The translations under genes were made by a program, and so were the position numbers. The notes under the pieces are model-generated. The model worked only from the letters and a program-made list of their open reading frames with translations, did not search any database and was not told where the DNA came from. From Antitrichia curtipendula (lineage: Eukaryota > Streptophyta > Bryopsida > Hypnales > Leucodontaceae), in assembly GCA_951230915.1 (NCBI GenBank), contig OX579639.1, forward strand, positions 5,084,001 through 5,148,000: DNA of 64,000 bases, in the 5' to 3' direction. Each line of letters starts with the position of its first letter. Within the stretch, counting starts at the first letter, position 1. Below are positions 57,201 through 64,000 of the stretch, piece after piece.

Positions 57201-58907
57201 ATGGCCAATCACAACTCCAGCAAACCCTTCCGCACCCGCAAAAGACAACCTCCCAACATTGGAGGTCAAATTTGGAGCCCACCCCAAACGCAACCGAGAG
57301 CCAAATTCACGCAACAGAAGCCCCAAGACCCCTAAACTCCAAAACCCATCACCCCGAAGCAATCCCAAGAGCGTCAACAACTCACGTTCCATGTCCGTTG
57401 CCGTCCAAGGGACTGTTCACATCCAGCGTCGACACATTCCCATCCTGTTTCGCCGTCTCGAAGAACTGCTGCGCCCCCACAATCTTCCCGTTACAGAACC
57501 CCCCAGGCACGCGCGTATCCGTCCCGCACGGCGCACTGAACGTCGGGTGCACCCCATACGGCTTGGTGGTCGAATTCGCGAAGCTCGGGTGGTCAGGGTA
57601 GATTCCCGTGTCCACCACGCCGATCACCACATCTTCTCCCGCACTGCTCACCCCGCCGGATCTGTTCCAAGCTCCGCCAGGTAGGGCCATGTAGTCGGGT
57701 GTGTGGGTGGTGCTGATGCGCATCAGGGCATCGCGCTCCACGCGGGACACCGCGGGGTTGTTCCGCAACAAGGAAACCTGGCCCACAGCCAAAACGCAAG
57801 TCCCGTTTTCTCAATTATTTATCAAATTGCTACTTGGAATCCATGTGGATCACGATTAAGGGATACAGATTTGGTTATGAGAGATTGAGGCGAGATATGC
57901 GAGATTGATTTGGATCCTGATTTATACAATTCTGATATGGTTCGCTGGGGATATGGAAACTCTGCGTGGATCCCCATTGAGGGATGCCAATTGTGAATTT
58001 GGTTTGGCTATGGATATGATACACTGGTTATCTGGATCCCCATTGAAGAGTGGCAATTCTGAAATGGGTTTGGTTATGGATATGGAAGACTCTCTGGATC
58101 CCCATTGAGGGGTGGCAATTCTGAAATGGTTCGCTGTGGATGTGTAACACTGTTTGAGTGGATCCCCATTAAGGAATGGCAAGTCGAGTGGCAAGTACCT
58201 GAGCTTCGGTTAAGTCGAGGGCGGCGCCATTGAAGACGTAACTGTAGTCGTGCATCTTGAGATACTTGTTCGCTGTGCCCAGCCATGAGTCGAGCAAGAC
58301 GTCGTGCTGCGCACTCACGTCCAAGTTGTCCACTCCCATCACCGTGTAGAGCTCCGATAGCCCTTGTCTGCGGGGCACGTATCCGAAAACAACAACCGAA
58401 CGTTACATGGACCCATTAATGGCGAATCTAGCAGACAGGTAACGGACAGGAAAATTGTTTGGGAATCGAAGCAGGATTGGAACTAATGGTCGGTGGGATG
58501 TTCAGTGAAAGGGGAACATTCAACAAATGGGTCGGAATTTGAAGCGATTCTACTCCAGCTCGCTTTTTCCCTGTCATGAGAACGACGAACCTGCTTCTAA
58601 TTTTGCTAGATTCAAGATTTTGCAAGAGCCGAGCTAGATTCAAGGTTTCGCAAAGAGCCTCTGGATTCAAGGTTTTGCAAACAGACTCTAAACTCAAGCA
58701 AGCTGAGTACGTGCGTCGTCCACTAGCCAGGCGTTCCCAGTACAAGAGAAACTGAATTCGGAGAAAAAGGGGGAAGAGAACAACTTACTTTTTAAACATG
58801 ACCATGTACACATCGGCATTCGCAACACTCAAGCACCAGGCTACTAGGGTGCAATACAGAAGACGCATTAATACGCCGAACTCGCCTTCCGATTTCTTCC
58901 TCGCCAT
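51271..58907 (-). CDS. Secreted subtilisin-like serine protease (SBT2-like)
   Basis: This is an S8 serine endopeptidase of the plant subtilase family, likely secreted and self-processed. Ten minus-strand exons: 58907-58789, 58367-58199, 57777-57386, 55427-55332, 55202-55130, 54805-54523, 53884-53565, 53034-52749, 52475-52179 and 51677-51271. They join with GT-AG introns and closing phases into 813 codons, the size of SBT2 enzymes. A signal peptide (LLYCTLVACC-like core, residues 14-31) is followed by an I9 inhibitor propeptide ending near STTHTP. The catalytic residues are Asp152 (VVDTG), His225 (GNGHGT), the oxyanion Asn332 (AAGNSGP) and Ser590 (SGTSMATPH). A PA domain lies in exon 7 and the fibronectin-III-like C-terminus (RTVTNVGG) in exon 10. 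The multi-exon structure and GNNGVPV/ASGVAPRA segments favour the SBT2 class over the mostly intronless SBT1 group. All key residues are present. Intron 2 holds a minisatellite and intron 3 a TTAA element. Confidence 0.95.
55995..56216. mobile_element. TTAA miniature element in subtilase intron 3 (222 bp)
   Basis: TTAA is present at 55991-55994 and 56217-56220. The right end in reverse is CCCTGTAATGATG; the left end (TCATAGAACGTC) has lost the CCC. The interior is collinear with the 240-bp element at 50,614 (TTTTTCACACACAAAATTTC, CTTTTGTCTTACGTAGAAGG). It sits within the 1.96-kb intron between subtilase exons 3 and 4. Confidence 0.55.
57835..58190. repeat. Minisatellite in subtilase intron 2 (~64-bp unit)
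   Basis: About five copies of a unit containing TGGATCCCCATTGAGGG, then TGGCAATTCTGAAATGG, then GGATATGGAA follow each other, the first strongly diverged. The last copy runs to within about 10 bases of the donor of exon 2. Sequence variation here could therefore touch splicing. Confidence 0.85.
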
Positions 58908-60340
58908 TGTCCTGAAACAAATTCAATCTAGGTCGCACCAGCTAGCTAGCTTGAACCTGGCCTCCTTCACTGCCACAAATTCAAGCTCCTGTGCAAGATA
59001 ACTAAACCATTCACCACCGCAACTTCACCAACCTCAGCTAGTTTGAATCGTAACTTTCTCACGAACCATTCTATACCACAAATTCAAGCTACTGTACAAG
59101 TAAAAACTGTCTTTCGAAACCTTCCACTTCATATATAGAATCAACAACACTTTCTCGCAAATCGCAACGGGAGCTCCTGAAGCAAAATCCTTCTAACTCT
59201 CCACGAACCGAGATTCCAGCACCCCATCCACACTCGGCTTGAGTAAAAAGAACGGCTCAAGCAATGATCAAAAACTGTCCCAACAATAATAACCAGAGTG
59301 CTGGACTTGTCTAGCAGTGAATGGTTTCAACTTGAAAATTTTCAAACATCGACTGATGAATCCAATTCAGCTAAACTGAGCGAGCTGCCGAGCTCCATCC
59401 AAACTAATAGATTGCGTGGCACCACGGACAAGTGGTAACTTGAACTGATCGATTAAGAAAAACGGTACCACCATTTCAGCTGCTCTACACATGCTGCGAC
59501 CCACTCCATCAACCCAAAGACTTGAAAAGGAAGGAAAAGGACTCTGCCGTATTTTTCCCCGGTCCCACGTCAAAGTAAAGTAAACTAACGCATTTCGTGG
59601 AACCGTCTCCTTTCTCGCCGCGCGCACTCGAAGTCCTCGTCAGCTTTCACCGGTCCACTGAGCAATCAACACCACGACAACCAACCACCACAGGGAATAG
59701 CATCTACAGTACCAAATATAAAATAGATTCCGTCATAGATCTATTCTAAGAAGACAGCAACGGCAACTTAAACGCGTTCGTTGCCGGCCTTCGATCACCA
59801 ACTGATGAAACTGAACCTGGCAGGGTCCGGATTCCGGAAGCCTGGTTCAAGCGATTTACCGGAAGCAGCAATTCCTGCGAACTGTCAGGTACTAGTTTCC
59901 GGATGGCCCACACGGGTTCCCAGTGACGGACAGACTTGCTTGATGGTTTCATGGACCGCGACGGAGTCTCCCGGAACTGGTAAATTATGAAAATGGACCC
60001 AGCCAGGGCACCGAAAGTCCAAAACACTCACTGATTGATTACGGCAGTTTTTGTTTTCGAATTTACTGGTTCAAACAGTTGGAAAAACTTGAACAGATTC
60101 TATCTAATCATTCAGTGCAGAAACTGAATCTGCAGAACGGAGTGATTTTTTTTTTTTTATGTTAGTTGAGTTTGCTGTGGTCTTGATTTCGAGGCCAAAG
60201 ATCCTTCCATTCCGAGTCTCGATGTAGCGTAATAAGTGAGGTGGATGGCTGTGGTCGTGCCAGGTCGACTGGCCCGGGGGGTAGTTTGGTAGTCACTGCA
60301 GTTGAACATTTTCTTTTCTGCAAGTCCGTCGTTGAGGCCG
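58908..60340. other. Subtilase upstream region
   Basis: It holds the presumed promoter and leader of the minus-strand subtilase. No further gene is supported; the short frames on both strands have no recognised domain. Confidence 0.45.
59130..59138 (-). promoter_or_regulatory. Candidate TATA box of the subtilase gene
   Basis: The minus strand reads CTATATATG about 225 bases upstream of the ATG at 58,907, which would give a leader of about 190 bases. This is by sequence match only, with no start site evidence. Confidence 0.35.
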
Positions 60341-60574
60341 GGGTGAACTGACCCCCTCGCTCGTCCCCCTAGGGAAACCCTCAAATTTTTTATTTTCCAT
60401 GCATGAATTCTTTTGCAAATTCTGAATTCATTTTCAATCAGAGGCCCCAAATTAGATTGGAAACTACAGAAAATAGATTTTACACGGCACAAAATAGGGG
60501 GCTTTTTTTTTTTTTTATATGCACCCCCTGGTGATGGACTTTGGCAGGACGAGCGAGCGAGGGAGCCAGTTCAC
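60341..60574. mobile_element. Putative MITE with GTGAACTG ends (~234 bp)
   Basis: The left end reads GTGAACTGACCCCCTCGCTC and the right end in reverse is GTGAACTGGCTCCCTCGCTC: 18 of 20 bases match. No clear duplication flanks it. A diverged relative lies at about 61,225-61,555, where CCCCTATTTTGTGC and GACCCCTCGTTGGTCCCC recur in other order. Confidence 0.6.
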
Positions 60575-61566
60575 TACCCGGCCGTCGTGGCCCTGCAGGT
60601 GTGGTCCCTGAGAAAAATCTCGCCTCGAAACCGGGATTATTCTGGGGTTTCGTAAAAAGTTTCATGCAATTATTCAGCACTCTCAATCTGACCCCTAACC
60701 CTAAGTGCTCAAGCATGCATTGCATGGACCTCTGACTCAAATGGTTTTGAAAGTGCATGTCATCCGATTGAGGAAAATTCAAGAAAAAAGTAATGTGATA
60801 TTTCGATTTTGGGTGTCGCAGCTCAATCAGTGAACACGAGTGAAAAGAAACAACAGTTTATGACATGAGGATCCACTGATGGGATCCACTTAAGCCTGAC
60901 TGAAACGACGGGAGGCCGGGTCCCTGTGACACTGATTTCTTGGTTGTCTGCTTCCTTATGACTGTGTACGTGTTATGTTTGCCGATCTTTTACAAAGTCA
61001 AAAGTCAAAATCTTTTTTTTTTTTTCTGTGACGATGACTTGAAAGTTGGAAATGACTGTAAGCAAAATTCAGGGAGGGCATGGACAAGACAGACCCAGAG
61101 CCATTCTCTGGATTCTCTCTCCTAAATTTAAAAAAAAAAATTAATTCATAACCCCTAACCTTCGTACGAAAAAAAAAAGTTCTCATCACCAAGGGTAAAG
61201 TGCTTCTCTCCCCAAACAACTGAACCCACTGTGTTTTGGGGGCGGGGTGCTGAAGCGACGGCCAGGGAGAATTGTCCCCCTCATTGCCCCAACCAAGGCT
61301 AATTTTTAAAATTGTCCCCTATTTTGTGCTGCCCTGTTTATGGATAATTCTTCACATTTTTTGTCGAATTCGGGGTCTGTGATTGCAAATATGAATTCAG
61401 AATTTCAAAATATTTTTGTATGTTGCAAATAAAAAATTATAGTGTTTACTCATGTGAAGCATTGAGAGGGTCAATTCACCTTGGCCTAAAGCGACCCCTC
61501 GTTGGTCCCCGCGAAGTCATTCTCCCATGGTGCATGTAAAATAAAAGACCCCTATTTTATGTTTGA
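60575..61566. other. Spacer with a diverged relative of the 60.3-kb element
   Basis: No gene is present. The part from about 61,225 on shares short blocks with the element at 60,341-60,574. Poly-A/T runs occur at 61,010 and 61,130. Confidence 0.4.
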
Positions 61567-61570
61567 TTAA

Positions 61571-62085
61571 TCCCTAAGGGACCAAATTGTGTTTTTTGGC
61601 AACATATAAATTTTGGGCAGGTACGTGTGACTAGAGATTTCTATGATTTTGGTCCAAATTTTAAATAGAAGGTGTGGACAAGGAATATCTTTTGTGTGCA
61701 CTAAATTTCAAGACATTTGGAAATATGAGTCAAAAGTTATGGCCTAATATGTGGTTAGTTTCTCAACTCGGGCAAATTTGAGCAGATCTGAAAAAATCAC
61801 TTTTTGCAAAAATAAAATTTTGAAATACATAGAAAGCTTTTAATGATTCCATTTTAAGCAATGAGTTAAAAATCATGAGGTGTTTTAGTTTGCGAGCAGT
61901 TATAGATTCTCTACTCTAAAATAAACTTTGAAGTCCTTTATTTTACTCAATTTTTAATATTTTTGAAAATAAAATAAAATAAAAACATTAGAGGTGTAGA
62001 TTGTTTATTACAAGTTTACAACATTGCAACCATTGGGATTGGCATTTTTCAATTTCATAAATAAATTGTTAACAATTTTGTATTG
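61571..62085. mobile_element. TTAA/CCC element, ~930-bp family, fragment (copy 4)
   Basis: TTAA at 61567-61570 is followed by TCCCTAAGGGACC. The sequence then runs parallel to the left half of copy 3 (42,165 onward): TTTTTTGGCAACATA, the block TATAGATTCTCTACTC with the following AAATAAACTTTGAAGTCC, and GGATTGGCATTTTTCAAT. It stops near 62,085 without a right end. Confidence 0.72.
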
Positions 62086-64000
62086 GGGTCGAGACTCAAG
62101 ACCCCAAGTTTTTAAGTTTATAAGTTTTAAAATTTATTGAGAAGTGATTGTTTTGGGCGAAAACGTGCGGATGAACAAGGTTTGGGCAAACCAGACAATG
62201 TGTTCAAACTTGGAGACCTTGGTCTCTGAGGAAAAACTTACCCCAGTATAGTTTCTATTTCCTAACCTCTCTTTACTAATTGAGTAGGAGGCATCAGATT
62301 CCAAGTATGAACACAAAATTTCATCCATAGTAAATAATAAATTTCAGAATTTTACCACGAGGTCGACATATGGGCATATGGCGGGTGGTGTTGCCTTTTT
62401 GCTTACAAACGAAACTAGTAATGATATTTAGTGTTTGCAACACTAATTATGAACTTGAATATTGAATGGCAACAACCCTACTAATGTAACCAACATTGAC
62501 TATTTATCAATTATTGTCATTTTTTATCATTATCAAATTTTGACATCTTCAAATTTAGTGTTAGTAAATAAATTATTCATTCACAACAAAGAATTGTAAT
62601 CATGTACTCATAGTAGAAGGCAAATGAAACAACAAGTAGCGTGTTGAAGAAAATGGATGTACAAACCTAGAACAAACATTGTTTGTACATAATAATAATA
62701 TTATAGAAAATGAGAATGTGACTAAGTTTAGAAAGCATGAGAACCATTTACTCCATAAAATAGAAGAAGTTATGTGACATCAAACAAAATTGATAAAACT
62801 TTATATTTATAAACAAGTCAAATATCCCATCAATATGTTCATCAATTTAGAAGTGATATTGACAAGTACAATTATCAATCTATAACACTTTTGTATGTCA
62901 TTGCACATTGGCTTGAAATACACAAGGAGTTTTGCAAAGAGTAGGGTCATTGCAAGAAAGACTGGTCCTATTTCAGGTCAAAATGAAGGTATATCTTTTT
63001 GTCATCCTCTATAACTTTTGAAGCGTAAACTTCATGAACTTGAAATTTTTATTTCCGGGAGATGTCTAACTTGATGGTAATCAAGATCCCTTATTTTTTA
63101 GAAATTAAGAAAAAACATTTTATATTTCAAAATCATTTTTGTTAATTTGTCACACTATGAGGTTTAGGGATTCTTACTACATTAGTAGTCTCCAAATTTA
63201 ATGATTTGGAGCTGAAATTTTCATGTTCTATTTGCATAGTAAGAAAGCATATTCATACCAAAGGAATTATGAAAATATATTGTTTTGTGTCCTCCACGTG
63301 AGTACAAAGAGCACTCCCATTGCGCTCAATTTTTGGACAATGAAGATGGTTCTAAGATCAATCTTTTGGTGAAATCTCATCACTAGAAACTTTTTCTAAA
63401 TGGAAAATATTTAGTTTAAAAAAAATTGCTTTTCCTATTTTTTACAAATTAAATTGTGAAACTCTAATGAAAATATCTAATTTCATGAGATTTTGCACTT
63501 TTCTAGTTCTCCTACTTAGAGAAATTTTTAATGCTTTTCCTTCATATGGTTCCTTCTTCTTAAAGGTGTGCACATTAAATTTTTTTTTTTAATTTTAAGA
63601 AAAAAATCTAATTTTAAAGTGCTCCAAAATAAAAGAATGAATACAATGCAAAATGCTGCGCTTTTTGAACGGTCTTTCTTGCAATGAATACTTATTCATG
63701 AAATAGAGCCTACTATATCCATCCTTTAGGCCCCATCTTGAAATTGACGCCTAAAATGTTATCATCCAAACCTCTAATAGGATAGATGTTGCAGCTTACA
63801 TTTGTAAAATTAGTATAGGAGCTTCAATCATTGAATCAATGCCTCCTGGAGATTCTTGTAACTATAGTGATAAAGTCTTTGCCTGAAACAATTCAATATA
63901 CTTAACATTGTTGTCTCTTTGAAAGCCTAATGTGCAGTCATTGTCCATATTGACAATAAAATGTATTTCATTACATTTTCATCAACCCCTTTTGGACTAT
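62086..64000. other. AT-rich terminal stretch
   Basis: No gene, tandem array or paired terminal repeat was recognised up to the end of the window. Confidence 0.5.

Noticed and set aside
60690..60705. CCCTAACCCTAA, telomere-like motif
   Set aside because: Only about two units; too short for an interstitial telomeric repeat. The similar ACCCCTAACC near 61,150 is isolated.

Overview
This window looks like nuclear DNA of a land plant, probably a non-seed plant (bryophyte, lycophyte or fern). That is an inference. It rests on plant gene families (long-chain-alcohol oxidase of the FAO type, ceramide kinase of the ACD5 type, an SBT2-like subtilase), many short GT-AG introns, AT-rich spacers, a Ty1/Copia element with a tRNA-Met-type primer site, and many miniature transposons. 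No rRNA gene, CRISPR array or bacterial-style operon was seen.

Three apparently intact genes lie in the right half and can be joined exon by exon with phases that close. They are a fatty alcohol oxidase on the minus strand (34,330-37,704; 5 exons, 792 aa), a ceramide kinase on the plus strand (44,669-49,605; 13 coding exons, 683 aa) and a secreted subtilase on the minus strand (51,271-58,907; 10 exons, 813 aa). They share no pathway that I can name.

The left half is mainly transposon territory. A Ty1/Copia element (9,632-15,772, LTRs about 90% identical, 5-bp duplication GTAAG) splits an alpha-tubulin pseudogene on the minus strand. A second alpha-tubulin fragment (30,782-33,019, plus strand, C-terminal third) is interrupted by a 410-bp miniature element whose removal restores the tubulin codons. 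A 4-kb repeat-rich block (16,858-20,816) truncates the first tubulin copy.

The most unusual content is a piggyBac-type transposase (23,725-25,970, minus strand, all three catalytic Asp and a C-terminal Cys-rich domain present, one single-base frameshift). Alongside it are at least eight TTAA-bounded, CCC-starting non-autonomous elements or fragments (near 4.9, 7.2-9.0, 41.4-43.1, 50.6, 56.0 and 61.6 kb), the expected signature of piggyBac mobilisation. A separate TA-flanked family of about 411 bp (TIR AGGTAGGAGGCTC) is present four times, with related TA-flanked elements at 27.5 and 40.1 kb. The spacers between these are AT-rich and otherwise featureless.
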